Of a stretch of DNA of 64,000 bases, positions 24,131 through 37,494 are shown piece by piece. Under the pieces are notes generated by a model. That model saw only the letters and a list, made by a program, of their open reading frames with translations. It did no database searches and had not been told where the DNA came from. The DNA comes from Anas platyrhynchos. Lineage: Eukaryota; Chordata; Aves; Anseriformes; Anatidae. The stretch is taken from positions 744,001 to 808,000 of the forward strand of contig NC_092605.1 in the NCBI RefSeq assembly GCF_047663525.1, in the 5' to 3' direction. The translations under genes were made by a program, and so were the position numbers. Position 1 is the stretch's first letter, and each line of letters starts with the position of its first letter.

Positions 24131-27100
24131 TAGTCATGAGCACGCTGGTACCTGCCCCAGCCCCTTGCTGGAGGCCCTGCCAGCACCCCGCCAGGCAGCA
24201 GCGATGCCTTTGGGCTGCGGGCAGGGAGAGCAGGGACAGGCAGCCCCGAGGCCTCGTCCCGCTGCAGATTCCTTCCTGTTAATTCCTGTTTGTGGGGATT
24301 TGCTGCTTGCACTGAAGCCAATCTGCAGTTCAGATGCATGAACAGCGCTCTGCAGCTGAGCGTCTGAAGGAGGGAGCATACCTGGGCTGCAAATTCTGCT
24401 CCTCAGCCTTTGGGAATCATCTTTAGTGCTCTCTGCGAGATCCCTGCTGTGCCGTAGCGTGCAGGCTCCCCTGCTGCAGGCTCCAGCGAGCACCTCCAAG
24501 GATTTTCCCAGCGGGGGTGAGAAGCACCCAGGACAAGCAGGGATCGGGGGCACCACAGAGCCCACGACAGAGGTGAGAACCCATGGGGCCAGCAGGCGCC
24601 CAGCAGCCTCCCACACCCCAGCCCTCCTTAAACAGGGCACATTTAGGAGCCCAGGAGGAGGCAATAAATACAAGGGGGGCTAACAGTGGGTGCTGGGGTA
24701 TCATGCACTTTGCAGAGCTGCTCCACACGCAGAGCAGAGGCAGGAGCAGGAGCATCCCTGCCCTGCTCCCCCGGCACCGTGAGCTGCTCCACCGCAAGCA
24801 CTTCTGCAGAGCCTTCGCAGCCCTCGCTCAGCCATAGGTTTCCTGTAAGAGTCAGCACCGTGCCAGATTTATAGAGGATGCTGCTCAGTATTTCATGACT
24901 GCTGCAGGCAATCCCACTGCTGCCACTGCGGCTGCACAGAAAGCACTTTGTAGATTTGATTATGCGATAAGGGGCATCAGAAATGCAACTTGTTGCCTAT
25001 TTCCCAGAGTAATTAATTTCATCTGTATTGAACAAATGACATAATTTGAGGATTTCTGGGTTATGGATTAAGTAAAGACCAGATGAGAGCGTCTTCATTG
25101 GCTTGGAGATTAATTAACACCACGAGGTGAAGCGAGCTCTCTGCCCTGCAGGATTGCTTTGCTGGTACATTTTTAATCCACCTGCCTCGCACTGCGGCTC
25201 ACCCCGGGGGACGGAGCACCCGCACCACAGCCGGGCAGCAGCAGCCCCAATGAATCGGGTGCGGGAGCCCTGACCAGGATTCGTTCCCGTACCAGGACAC
25301 CGGGAGATGTCCAAGAACAACGCCAGGCTTCGAGGTTTCTGGGCACCTCCCGCTCCCCAGCCTGGGTTAGTGCTGGCTGCTCAAATCAGCTCCCCTGGCC
25401 AAGTGGTGGGTGTGATGGAGAGCACGTCCTTGCTGCGCGAGGAAGCACGCCAAGCTCACACAGGCTCATTTCCAAACCGTTTGGGGGCACTGGGGCAACC
25501 CCCATCCCACCGGGCTGCCCTCACCTCGCACAGCACCCACCCAAACCCACGCACCCAGGCTGGACCCTCAGTCCTTGCATCTCACCAACCATATCACTCA
25601 AAAAATACAAGCCACGCATTAATTTCAAGCTCTCTTACACAGGTTGAGACCAACAGCAGCTGCATACAGAGAACAGAGCTAAATGCCTGGGCTGGGGGGA
25701 GGACCAGGGGTTGCTGCAGGGTCCGGGCATGCAGCACCGCACCCAGACCACCACAGCCTCAGCTCCGAGCCTCTCCCAGCAGGGCTGGATCTGGCCCTGG
25801 TTGTGCAGGGACCTCAGCAGAGCTCCGGAGGAACTGGGTGCCCTGGCACCCTGTCCCTGTCCCCAGCACCCTGTCGCTGCACTGCACCAGGGCTGCTCTC
25901 ACCCCAGGAGATGCCCTGCACGGCTCCAGCTTCTCCTCTCATCTCCGCTCTGCTCCCAAGGAAGGCACAGAGGGCTCGGGACAGGAATTTCCCCTCCTCC
26001 ATCTCAGAGTTAAAATTTTCTGAGTGAGGTCGAAAAAAAAAAAAACAGGACTCTGTGCAGCATTTATTCATGAGCCAGGCATTTTATTTAATGTGCCTTG
26101 CCATGCAGGATCAAAGATACAGAGCAGCACCTAATTAATTATTTTTCTCTTCTTCTGTAACATCCCCTAGTTGAGCGCCGAGTCCCAGAATCTAAAAGCC
26201 TCTTTCAATGACTCTGCATAATGAGATGGATTTGGACTCCAGCAAATTTGTTCGGTTTTATGGAGTATTACATGAAAATGCTGTGAAATTAAGTTCTGTC
26301 TTTACTATCACGCCATGGCCATCAGAGCGCTTTTATGTATGGCACTGAGACTAAAAGATGGGAAAGTGAGTCCTTGCTGCAGTAATGTGGCGAACGGGGA
26401 GAGGGAGGAGCCGTGCAATGGGGATGACATGGTGGAGGGTGAGACCCGGGGAAATGATGAAGGAAACAAGAAAGCCGTGCAGATAAAGAGAGCTGCGAGC
26501 CCACTGCCGGGCTAACAGACAGAGCAGCAGCAGCCAGGACAAGGGGGTTCGGCTCACCCCAATTTCCCTCCATAAAATGCACCAGGCAGAGCCTGACCCC
26601 GCTCCCCCTGCCCCAGCACAGACACCACCCGTGGGTGTCCCACCTCGCTGCCTCTCTCCCAGAGCCCCAGGGACACAAATGGCCCCAGAAGTGGGGTGGG
26701 GAGCACTCGGGGACCCCCTGCCCTGGGGGACCTCAGCAGCGGGGATGCCCTGGGCACCCAGGGCATGCCTGGAGAAGCCAGGCTAGGTAAAATGGGATGG
26801 TTGAAAGCAGAGGAGCAATGTGGGGAGGAGGCGCCTCAGCCCAGGCTGTTCCCAGCACACTTTCCCCTCTGGACACGTTTCACCACCCCTTGCCAGGAAG
26901 GTGCCCAGCGCAGGAGGTGCGGCTCCAGCTCAGGGGCAGGGAGAGGCCTCCCCATATCCCCCCGAGGCAGCTCCCTTTGCCACCTCCTGATCCCTTCCTG
27001 TTCTTTCTCCTCCTTTCCCTTTCAGCCCTTCTTATCCCCAGCCTTTCTCCCCTTCCCCTTGCTATCAGCCCCACTCCCTTCCGTTCACCCTAGAGTCATT

Positions 27101-30084
27101 TATTTCTTCCCTTGGCAACTTTATAACCCATTTCCTTGCCTGACAGCAATTAAGCAAATGCTTCGCTTCCAATCCCATGGCCCATAAACAATGGAAAAAT
27201 AAAATGTTATAAAGAAAAAAAGCAATGAAATCTGCATGCACACACACGCACAGAGGGAAATCTGTGGAGGACAGGGGGGTGAAGCCGGGGACAATGTCAC
27301 TCGTGTCAAAGGCTGGAGACATCCTCACACCCCCCCCTCAGCCTCCCAGCCTCCAAAAACACGTGCCAAGAGGAGAGATTTCCAGGCAGCGCAGGGAGCC
27401 ACGAGCTGCATCCATCCATCTCAGCGGCTCACCGGCCCCGAGATCCACGTGCAGAGGGCTGCTGCCCCTGGCCTCAGAGCTCCGGCACTTCCATGAAATG
27501 AAATGGCCAAAAAAAAAAAAAAAAAAAAGAGAGAGGAGGCAGCAACTCTCCCCCCGCCCAGTGATGTATGTGATTTTTTGGTGCCTGACAGGCCCCGAGC
27601 CTCTGGGGAGCAGCATTGATAAATCGCACCTTTCAGTTTGCCGTGAACATCTTCACTTTCTCAGGCTTAAAGAAGCCTGACACGTTAAATCGTGGCACTC
27701 AGCCCTCAGCACCGGCTTGTCTGGGGAAAGTGGCGGCTGCCCACCGAGAGTCCCAGCCACCTAATGAGAGCTGCTCCCGCATTAGCGCTGCGAGAGGCTT
27801 TCTGATGTACAAACCGCTGGGAACACGGAGCCCTGCGCTGAGGAAACTCAAACAGACACACTTTCTAATTTCCATGACAACTGTAATAGGGTATTTGCTC
27901 GGTTTGGGAGAGCCTGGGTGTGCAGGAATGCGCTCATTAGGCGCAGAGCGAGGCGAGCTGCTGCTGCAGAGCCCCGGCGCGGGTCGGTGGGGCAGGATGG
28001 ATGCTGCCAGCCCTGCCCGGCCCAAAACCCCTGCTGGGGAGCCCGGCCGGGAAGGCAGAGGGATGGTAAAGCTGGGGTGCACAGCCTGGGAAGGCAGAGG
28101 GATGGTGATGCACCCAGGCTGTGGCTGTCTCTCCCCTTGGCAGCCCAAGGAGCTGCATCCCTGCCTTTTCCCACTGTGAGAGGTGCTGTGAGCACCTGCA
28201 GCACCAAGAGGGGCAGCAGGACCAGGGAGCAGAGGGACACGAACCAGAGGTGAGCAAACTCTGCCAGGACACGTGGCTGCTCGCTGCTGGGTGCACAGTC
28301 CTGTGCTGCTGCCCTGGGAAGGGACCGAGGGCTCTCGGTGCCACAGCCAGCACAGCTCGGTGGAAATGAGCTCCTTTTCCTTCCCCGGAGTGGCTCAGGC
28401 AAGAAGTAAGAAGAAACCAGCAACCAGTTAGCAAGAGAGCGAAATCCAAGCGATTACTGAAAAGCTTGGACATGGCTGTGAATCCTGTTGCTGCCAACAG
28501 TATCCCCAAGCTATTAAGAGAAAAATCAAGATGTGGACAGAATTAGATTGGCCATAGGTGAAAAATGGCTCAATTATTTCTAGTGCCAGAACCACAGAAG
28601 GACATTTCCCTCTGTTCCTGATCCACAACCTCCCACTAATTAGCAGACCTAGCAGAGAGAAAAATGCTCCAAGCTCTAGAGAGAGCAACAGCTAGAGACA
28701 ACACAGCTCCTGCCACATGCAGCCGCATTTGTATGCGCTGCGTAAGCCGGGCAACACAGCGACAGGCTTGCAAAATTGCACACTGGCCTGCTAGGAACTT
28801 GCCACGAGAGATGCTGGAGTTGATTTTTGCAGTGGTGGGGAGGGCAGGCTCCCCGGCCCAGCCAGCCCTTCACATCACCCCCCCTCCTTCCCATCCCTGA
28901 AGCAGGGTCGCCCTGCCCCAGCCATGAGCCCCCGCTGGCTCCTCTCTGCCTGGAGCACGGCTGGCGTGGTGCAGCCCTGCTGGTGTGCAGGGGGTGCCCC
29001 CAAGAAAAGGTCAGGGCAGCGAAGCAGCAGCCAGGATCCAACAAACAGCCCTGAGAGGCACGGCCAGGGCCAGCCTGTGATTGCAAACCCAGCCCGGTGC
29101 TCTTTGGGAACAGGCAGGAGGACAGAGCCACAGGCACTGATCACCGTCCCCTCTTCTCTTAGGCAGGGATCTTTAAAAACAACTGATGCTTAAAAAAAAA
29201 AAGTTACCAGGAGGCCCTGCCCCCTCCCTGACAAACTTCTGAACATGCTGTCATCAAGAAAAATGATGCTGGCAAGAGAGAAATCCGCTGGGGTTGCTGG
29301 CAATTTACCAGGCTCCAGCCCCAATGAGTGTTTATCAATAATTTCAGGATCTGCCTGTCGCAGCCACTGACTCGGAGCTCAGGCAGAGATCTCCGGGCAG
29401 CCCGGGTGTCAGCACAGCCACAGGGAGAAGAGGCGCAATGAAAAGGGAAATCAATTAACTGCTCCTCAGGAGCAGGGATTTGCCAGCATTACAGGGAAAG
29501 GTCTGTTCGCCTCGCTGTAACAGGAAAACGCTTAAATGCTCCTCAATGACACAAAGGCATGTCCCAAGCCGAGACGAGCTGCTGCCGTGGCCGGCTAAGC
29601 TCCAGTTAGGGATGGAGATGGTTACAGCGGGTTACTGCAGATGGGGGAGCAACAGATAAAGCAGCAGCAGCATGCCCTGAGCTACCCACAGCCAGGTCCC
29701 TGCCAGGCACCGCTCTGCTTCAGGCTCTGCACACCCCACGGGCTCTCTATTCCCCTGCAGCCCTGTGTGGCCATACCCAGCCCATGTTTCCCAGTCCTTG
29801 GCCTGCCTTCCACCCCGGGAGAGGAAGGGGGAGCCAAGGGAACCGCAGCCGCAGGTGGGGAGCAGGGCTCTGCCAAGCCACCACCATCCAGATGAAAACA
29901 GCCCCGGCACCCAGCTACTGCAGAGTGCTCCCCGAGCCGGGCACTGCGTCTGCATCGCCGTGTGGAGGAGCTGCTAATGCATCCATCTCCCATGAACTTC
30001 TCTAATTGCTTTCTGAAGCAGGGGCTGGCGGTCCCTGAACCACCCTGTAGTGCCGAGCTCCACAATGTAATTAAGTCCTGCATG
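24131..30084. other. Noncoding sequence with small AT-rich modules
   Basis: AT-rich blocks lie at about 24900-25120, 26060-26330, 27100-27230 and 28430-28640. A pyrimidine tract (about 26990-27090), a 20-A run (27509-27528), and a two-copy 40-bp-spaced repeat of GGGAAGGCAGAGGGATGGT (28049 and 28088) are also visible. No gene. Confidence 0.45.
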
Positions 30085-30650
30085 AAGAAAGAAAACAGCT
30101 TTCTCTTCTGTTTTAAGTCTGTCGTCTCTTTCATTTGATACCACACATATTTATGAGAAATAGTGAATATTCATTTCCTGTACTCACCTTTATACCACTC
30201 CTGAGTTTACAGAACTGTATCATACATCACCTCAATTGTCTCTCTAACCAAGAGAGTCCCAATTTATTAGTCTCTTCTCATACAGAAGCTGTTCTGTGCC
30301 TTTGATCAGCCTTGTCATCCTTTCCTAGTTCAGCTATCTCCTTTCTGTGCTCGGGCAACAAGAACTGCACACAACACCTGAAGTGTGACAGTGCCCTGTA
30401 CCCGAGCACAACGCTGCCGCCTGCTTTGTTTTCAGTCCCTTTCCTAAGGACCACTAACGACCAACCCACCCCATTGGACTGACCCTGGGCACCAAGGTGA
30501 CATTTGCACAGAACTACCCACAGCAACTGCGAGAAGTCTTTTCCTGAATAGGAAGCACTAAAAGCCTGCTCTGTGTTTTAAGGATGTGTTCTCATCTGTT
30601 ACTTGGCCTCAGTGACGTTTGTCTGCCCTTTTCGCACCCAACCCCTCACA
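30085..30650 (-). mobile_element. CR1-type LINE relic, 3' part, antisense
   Basis: Read on the plus strand this is the familiar reverse complement of a CR1 3' region: TCATTTGATACC, TTATGAGAAATAGTGAATA, TCTCTTCTCATACAGAAGCTG, CAACAAGAACTGCACACA and AGAACTACCCACAGCAACTG appear in the expected order. Divergence is high, no open frame remains, and the edges fade, so the limits are approximate. Confidence 0.75.
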
Positions 30651-33600
30651 ACACGAGATTCTCCCACAGCCCAGCTCAACCAGCATTAAACTACCCCAGC
30701 TATCGCTGGTAACTCCCAGCAGATGAGGTTGATACAGGCAGACGAGGTTAAATTCATGGGTCCCTAGGCCAGCTCTCCTGGGGGGACAAATTCATATGGA
30801 TCCCCACTGCCTCCCCCCAGCACATTTCCCTCCCTGTTTCTTTGCAGGCAGCGATCCCCCAGAGGCTCTGATCACAACACACATACAGGTGAACATGGTA
30901 GGGGCTGTGGAGGCTTTTCCATGCCATTTGAAGTTTTTCCCCCCCCAGGAGTTGACTTCACACCTCCCCAGCAGGAGCACGCCCAGGGCTGGGTGCCGCC
31001 AGCCTCAGCACCACGGACAGCACCGGCACAGCGCGCCCCACGCCTGGGGCTGGCACACGGACACCCCACAGGGCACCCCATGGGGCACCAGAGCCAGCAC
31101 AGCACCCCACGGCCAGGCCCCCTGCACCCCCTGGGGTCCCCCCACAGCCCCCCTTCCCCAAGCAGCAGCAGTGGGCAGCCCGATGCCTTCATACACAGGG
31201 AGAGCATCCTCAGCACCCAGCTCTTCTACAAGCACCACCACCCACCCCGACTGCCTCAGGCTCACAGGATATTTTAGCCTGCTGTCTCAGAGCTGTCCAG
31301 GCCTGCCAGCTCTGCCGCCAGCAGCAGGAGCAGCCCCCCCAGCATCGCCATGCCTCGGGCAGCCCCCCAGCACTGAGCCACGTCCCTGCCGCAGGGAATT
31401 TTGTTCTGAGCAGTCAGGCAGCATCCAAGCTCAGTCCTGCGTTCCCTCCGCTAAACTTCAGATGTCCCTTCTGAAAGGAGGGTTTCTTAATATTAATAGC
31501 CTGCATCACGTCAGATCTCCTCATGTATTTATGCTCCCTCCCCAGGCATTTCCCTGCCTGCCCCTCTCCTGACAGGGAGGCGATCACGCAGGAGGGGCTG
31601 TTACTGGGTGTGCCTGAGCCGCGGTCCTGGGGCAGCCGTAAATGGGTTGGTGACACCATTTATTTATGGGTATTTCAAGAGAAAGAAAAAGGCTAGTGGG
31701 TGTTCATATGTTCTTGTTGTATTATTTAAGAGAAGCCATTTGAGAGCACAGGAGAAGCAGTGTCTGCTCCCAAAAGGAGGAAAAATAATGGAGGGGAATA
31801 TTTGCAAAAAGCTCAGTTAAGTAAATATTTTATGCCCAATAATGTTATGGCTTTTGAATGATGCATGCAAGAGAGTTGAAAGGAGGTGAGGCACAGAGCG
31901 AGGCAACACACAGTGCGTGTGGAGTGTGAAGGTGTTTGTGTGAGGGCAGGCAAAAGGAAACCCAGCGTCCTGGCTGCTGCATCCCCCCGGCTGGGTGGGG
32001 GGCTGGGACAGGCAGCAGGGCAGGGCTGCTCCAGCCACTGGACTGGCAATGGCCTTTTGCTGCAGAAGAATTAGGGCTCACCTTATGGGGAGATGTTTTT
32101 GCCCTGTTGGATGGCACCTGCTGACATGCTTACCCACCTCCTCCTGTGTCTGGCACCAGACTCCTGGAGGGATCGGGGTAGAAACCCACACCCCACTGGC
32201 CAAGACTAACTAAAGCCTCCCCAGCTCTCAAGAGGCTCTGTGGGGTTTGTAAGATGCAACCAGGAGAAAGATCCTAGCAAGAGCTGCAGCCCTGCTGGCC
32301 AAGATGCTCCAGAAAGGGAGGGCCAGCCTGCAAGCACTGGGTAAACAGCAAGGAACGAGGCAGAACCAAGCAAAAAAGGAGCTCAGTGCAAGGTCCCCTG
32401 CAGGAGATAAGCGCAGACATTAGCACGATGCACTAAGAGCTGTGCAGAGGCAGGGCAGGTACAGCCCCCTTGGTGCTTTGGGCACAGTGGCTGCCTTGTT
32501 GCTCTTCCTCTTTCTGGTGGCGCAGGGAGAAAAACAAATCTCTGAGGAGGGCGCAGGAGCAGGGACTCGGGGCAAGGAATTGGAGGACAGGAGCAGGGGG
32601 ATTGTCCCAGCCCAGGAAGAAAAGGAAGATGGGGAAAGGAAAAGGAAGGCCGGGCAGGCAGAAGCAGGCAGCAGGCGAGGGAAGTGGGGTTGGCACAGCC
32701 AGGGACACAGCCTCTGAGCAGAGGAATTCTCCCACTTGCAGTCAGAGGCACAGGACAAGCATCTGGCATGAGGTAAGCACATAAAGGAGTAAAATACCAT
32801 TAAGCGTAATAAGAAATGTACTTAATCAATGAGCTCCACAGCTGAGGATCAATGGGAGGCAGACACAGCCATTAGCTAAGAAAGCTGAGAAAGAGCCCCG
32901 GGCTCTGATGCAGTGGTCGATACGGGGTTTAACCGAGCAGCTGAGGAAGGGTCCCAGGTGGGGGCAGAGCTGGGGCAGAGCCAGGAGAGACGGGGCTGAC
33001 CCTGCCCCACTCCTCAGGGCCCAGACCCAGCAGAAAGAGCCCAGGGCACGGCTGGCTGAGAAGCCCCAGGAAGCACCCACAGCCCCTGGAACCACACAGA
33101 AAACACGCAAACTAGATGGAAAAGTCACCCTCCAAGGCTTTGCATCAGACCCAAGCACAGAGAGCTCCTGCAGAGTCAGGGCTTACCCAGGCCCAGCCTT
33201 GAAAGAAGATGCCCCAGTGCCCCCCATGCTTGGAGCCCGTCTGGGTGGTGCCAGCACTCGGCTGAGCCACCACACATGGGGCTTCCTCAGGAGAGAGGCT
33301 TGATTTTCACCCTCTGAGCAAATTCAGTGCTCAGGAAAGCCGACAGCCCCAGACAGCGTGTGGGCCCCCCTCCAGGTCCTGCTGACAGCGCTGCAGCTGA
33401 CTCAGCCCCGGCACCGAGACCCTGCCTCGTGCTCCACCAAACACCCAGCTACTCACAGCATCCTGACCCCATCCCTAACTCCAGCTCCACGCTCCCTTTG
33501 CACACCCCCTGAGGCTGTCACCCACAATCCTGACCCATTACCCTGCTTCCCACCTCCCTAAATCCCAATGGCCAGGACCTGACCTGACCCAAGCTACGGA

Positions 33601-36450
33601 GAGCAGCAGCACCGATGTCTGCAGGTGAGCCCTCAGGGACCAGGCACAACCGGTGCTGTCTCCAGAGCATTAGAGCAGGGGGTTGTGCTGAAGGCAGATT
33701 TCTGTGTGTGCATGTGAAGAGAACGTGAGACAAGCGGCTGTCCCCTGAGGTCTCTCCCAGGGGTGGGCTCCTGCCTCCCGCTGGGGCTGAAATCAAAGCC
33801 CTGATCCCAGGGGGCTGCTCCTGGCCCCCGCCACTCTGTGCCCACCCTGTGCAGGGCACGCTGCTGCCACTGCCCCCTCCCAGCCCTACAGGGCCAGCTG
33901 CCTTGTGGCCCAGACAAGGACTGGGGAGACACACACACACATTTCTGGGGGGACCCGAGCACTGATTTGGGGTAGATGCCAACAGCTCTGCCCCTTCCCT
34001 GCAGACCAAAGGCGTTCAGCAGCGCGGTCCCTCCCGGAGGAAGGGGACAGCACGACCCCAGCCCAGCCGATAAGGGCAGCGGGCGGACCCCCGGAGGGGG
34101 ACCCGGTCCCGGTGGGGGTCCTGTGCCCCCCCCAAGCATCGGCGGCCGAGCGGAGCCCCCGGCCCGGTCCCGGCGGCGGCCGAACAGCAGCACCTGGCGG
34201 CCAGGCCGGGCACGGCCGCGCCGGGGTCCCCGTCCCGGGGGGGTCTGCGCCCTCCGTGGGACCCCCTTCGGCTGGGAGGCACCGCCGGGGGCCGTCCTGC
34301 AGGGCAGGGGGGAGCTCGCTGGGGACTCCCGGGCATCCTGCGGGGCTTTAGCGCATCCCTGCCCCGCACCGGGCATGGCACTGCCCAGGGGTCATCGTGG
34401 TACGGGCACGCAGGGGGAGCAGCACCCCTGCACCTGGGTGTGCAAAGCTCCCGAGCAGCTGAAGCCAGGTCCTGAGCAGCCTGTTGCTGCACTCACCTGG
34501 GGAAGGCACAGTTTGGGGGATTCTCAGGGCTGCCCGCAGACCCCACACCATGCTCTTTCAGCCCCCTGGGGCCAGCTCTGCAGCCAGGCTGGAGGTGACA
34601 CTGCACCCAGAGCAGATCACAGCACCCACACTTGCTCCTGCTGGCCCCAGGACTCTCCAGGTGATGCTGTGAGCACCAAGGGAGCGGTGTCACGGGGGGT
34701 AAGGCACCAAGCCATCACCTCCACCTGGCTGCCCCAGACACAGCTCCTACTGACCCCCAACAGCTCCACAAGCCTCTCCTTGCGCTCAGTCCTGGCCCAC
34801 TCAGCTGCAGAGCTCCTCCTGGTCTTGCTCACTGGGGCAGCATCACGCGAGGTCCTGGCACTAGGTACTTTATGGCATTAATGAACTTATCTAGGCCATT
34901 GGTACACATGTAATTATGTGCCCAGAGCCACGAGGAGCACTGCAGATGTTTACCCTGTGTGTCTGAGCTGCACCAAACCAATGAAGGAGGCTGGGTGAGC
35001 AGGTGCACACAGGAGCACTTTGCTCAATTTGTTTCTCGCTCTCAGAGCCACCTTCTCCCCTTTCCTTCCTGCCCTCTTTCCAGCAGGCTGCACACACGAT
35101 GCCTTTACCCCTGGGGTAAGCCAACCTCTCTACAGGACAGAGCTCCTTGGGACTGGGCAGCAAGGCAAGCAGAAGGAATCAGCTCCCTGCTTCCCACCAG
35201 CCCACCCCCTGCCCCAGGGTCCCAACTCATCTTCCCGCAGGGGACAGCAGAACCCCCCCCCCCCCCCAAACCCCTGCTCTGTACCTCTTCCAAAACAGCC
35301 TGTGGTTGGGTCTGCATCCTTGTTCCCCTTCCTGGGGGTTCTTCCCTCTAGGCTCAGGCAAGGAAACACCAAAAGGGCCCTTAGGCCACAGAGGGCATTT
35401 ATAAAGTGCCCCAGAATCCCCTCCAGCAGCTGGCGATTCTCACCTGTGGGGCTCTGCCCAGCTCCTTAATCCCTTTAGCAGCAAACAGCTCCAGCTGTGC
35501 CAGTAACAAATCCCCTCTGACATGAGCCCTGCAGAGCCAAGTGACTGCTCTGCGGGAGAAAGTGTGAAATTCCTGAGGGAAATTCAAGTGGCAGCTTTTG
35601 TACTGCATCTCTGAGAATTTTGCAATTTTATTTTCCATTAAAAAAATAAAGAAGGAAGGAAAGATCCCCTGCCTTTCTGACCCAAGTGTCCAGCACATGC
35701 TCAAATTTCGCCCTGATCAGCCCAGCACTGCCTGGGTGCTGCAAAGCAGCAATGCCCTGACCGAGTGGGGAAGCTGCATTTTCACCCAAGGGTGCTGGGT
35801 ATGTCTGGTTTTGTACAAGCTGGAAACAGAAGCTTGGCCCCAACCAGCATGCTTCAAACTTGGGTTGTTCCACTGGCACTGACTTGTCTGTGCTCATAAT
35901 TTTTATTTTATAGCACCTTAATCTGTATTTTCTGAGTTAATTAGCACAAAAACGTGGTGAAGGATAGTCTCAGCCCACAAGGCATTTACAGCCGCAAGGA
36001 ACAGGGAGGAAGAAGCAAAACCCTGGCACGTGGTGGTGGATCGTGCAGCTTCTGCAGGCAGCACTGGGACAGATGCAGCCCCCAGCCAAGCATGGGGACA
36101 TCCCATGTCCCCTGTGTCCCCCCCAGTGCTGCAGCCAGCGCGGTTCTGCTGCAGGGCTCCAACCTGGGGGCACCAAGCATCCCTGCGCCCAGCGCCTCCA
36201 ACCCCATTAGGTGCAAGGACTAACGACCTGTGCTGTCCCAGGGCAGCTCGCTGCATGCTCCAGTGGTTGCTTCCAGGCCTTGGGAGGACCAGCGGTGTCA
36301 GCAAGGGGCCCACAGCGAGCCCAGCAGGGAAATGATGGCCCCGCAGCAACCACCAGCCTCCGACGCGGCCGCTCGTGGGGCGAGAGCTGGGGTGCTGCTG
36401 CTGCAAGATCAACTGCATCAGCCTTTTTAACAGTGTCTCCAGGTAGGGAG
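30651..36450. other. Noncoding sequence between the CR1 relic and the ENPP7 upstream cluster
   Basis: Apart from the small CpG island at 34.0-34.4 kb, a short CA run near 33930 and a 17-C run near 35254, nothing can be identified. Frames present are short and without protein features. Confidence 0.45.
34010..34370. promoter_or_regulatory. Small CpG island 4 kb upstream of ENPP7
   Basis: About 350 bp are dense in CpG with GGCGGCCG-type words, in contrast to the CpG-poor flanks. No exon can be supported inside it. A consensus donor on the minus strand (CCAG|GTGAGT, 34500-34491) lies just to its right but is not in the right place to use this island as its promoter. Confidence 0.4.
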
Positions 36451-36467
36451 GCCAAAGGTAATGTTCT

Positions 36468-37494
36468 TTATCTGTGCTTCATGCTCCACAGATACTGAAT
36501 ATCAAAATGTGCCTTGAAACACTCCTATTATTAAGTATTCCTCAGAGATTAGAGCAGTGCTTACTTCTCACTATCCTTTTACTTTCCCAGTAGAGCAGAT
36601 GAACACGATAACTTATCAGGACCTTCCCATGTGCTGTTAGGCAGTAATGGCATGGGGACTTACTGACCCACCTCAGAACAACATGCGGAATATTTAGGAC
36701 TTCTCCTGAGCTGGGCAGGTGATAAGATCTTTATCGTGCGAACCCTTTAAACCCTCAGTGCCTGGCAGGCCCCTCCGTCCTCACTGAGAGGACAAATTAG
36801 ACCCAGGGGACAGGCAGCGAATGCTGATAACAAAAGAGTTCCTTCAGCAAACGCGGGGCCGGGGCCTGCAGAGCTGCCTCCAGCCTGGGCCTGCCCCTGC
36901 CCTCAGATAGCAGCAGCGGCAGAGCCAGGGCCCGGCCTCCATCGCAGCCTGGGCTCACGGTCATGGCCTGCAAACACAGGGCCCAACACTGCCCCCTGAC
37001 TCGTGTCAGCCATGGTGGGAAGGCCCAAGCCTCCTGCAATGCCCTTGCACTCTTGTCCCATGCCACACATGGGAAACAGGCACGGAGGATGGGGTGGCAG
37101 TGGGATGTTGGGGTCCTGAGGGGTCCAGGCGGGAGTGCTTGGGGTGCTTGGGACTACAAAGGGACTGTCGCAGGCCAGGAAGGAAGAGCCACGGGCACGA
37201 AATGCCAAGGAACGAGCCCAGGCAGAGCTGGGGAGGCCCTAAGAGATCGTTGTACGTGGTGAGGCAGGGGAATGGCTCTGCAATTCGGGAGCGAGGCAGA
37301 TAAGGAATAAATCTGGAACTCAAGCAGAGAGGGAGATGAGCAAAGGCATGAAGGTTGAGAGTTCAGACCCCGGGGACCCATGTCAACCTCTGTTACATAA
37401 GTCTAGAAAAACCTTAAACTTGGTTTTGCTGATAAATGAGTCACCGGCAATGATAAAACCCTGGAGATGTCATAAAAATTATAGACATTGATAA
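36468..37494. promoter_or_regulatory. GATA/CDX motif cluster upstream of ENPP7, candidate gut enhancer
   Basis: GATAA or its complement occurs at 36468, in a palindromic pair at 36607-36617, in a second pair at 36721-36735, and at 36826, 37299, 37431, 37452 and 37490. A CDX-type GTCATAAA lies at 37469-37476 between two of them. The cluster sits 1-2 kb above the ENPP7 start. Intestine-specific expression of ENPP7 in mammals makes a GATA4/CDX2 enhancer plausible, but the function is inferred from motifs only. Confidence 0.4.

Noticed and set aside
34491..34500. Minus-strand splice donor CCAG|GTGAGT
   Set aside because: No matching acceptor, coding frame or promoter on its upstream side was found, so no exon is claimed.
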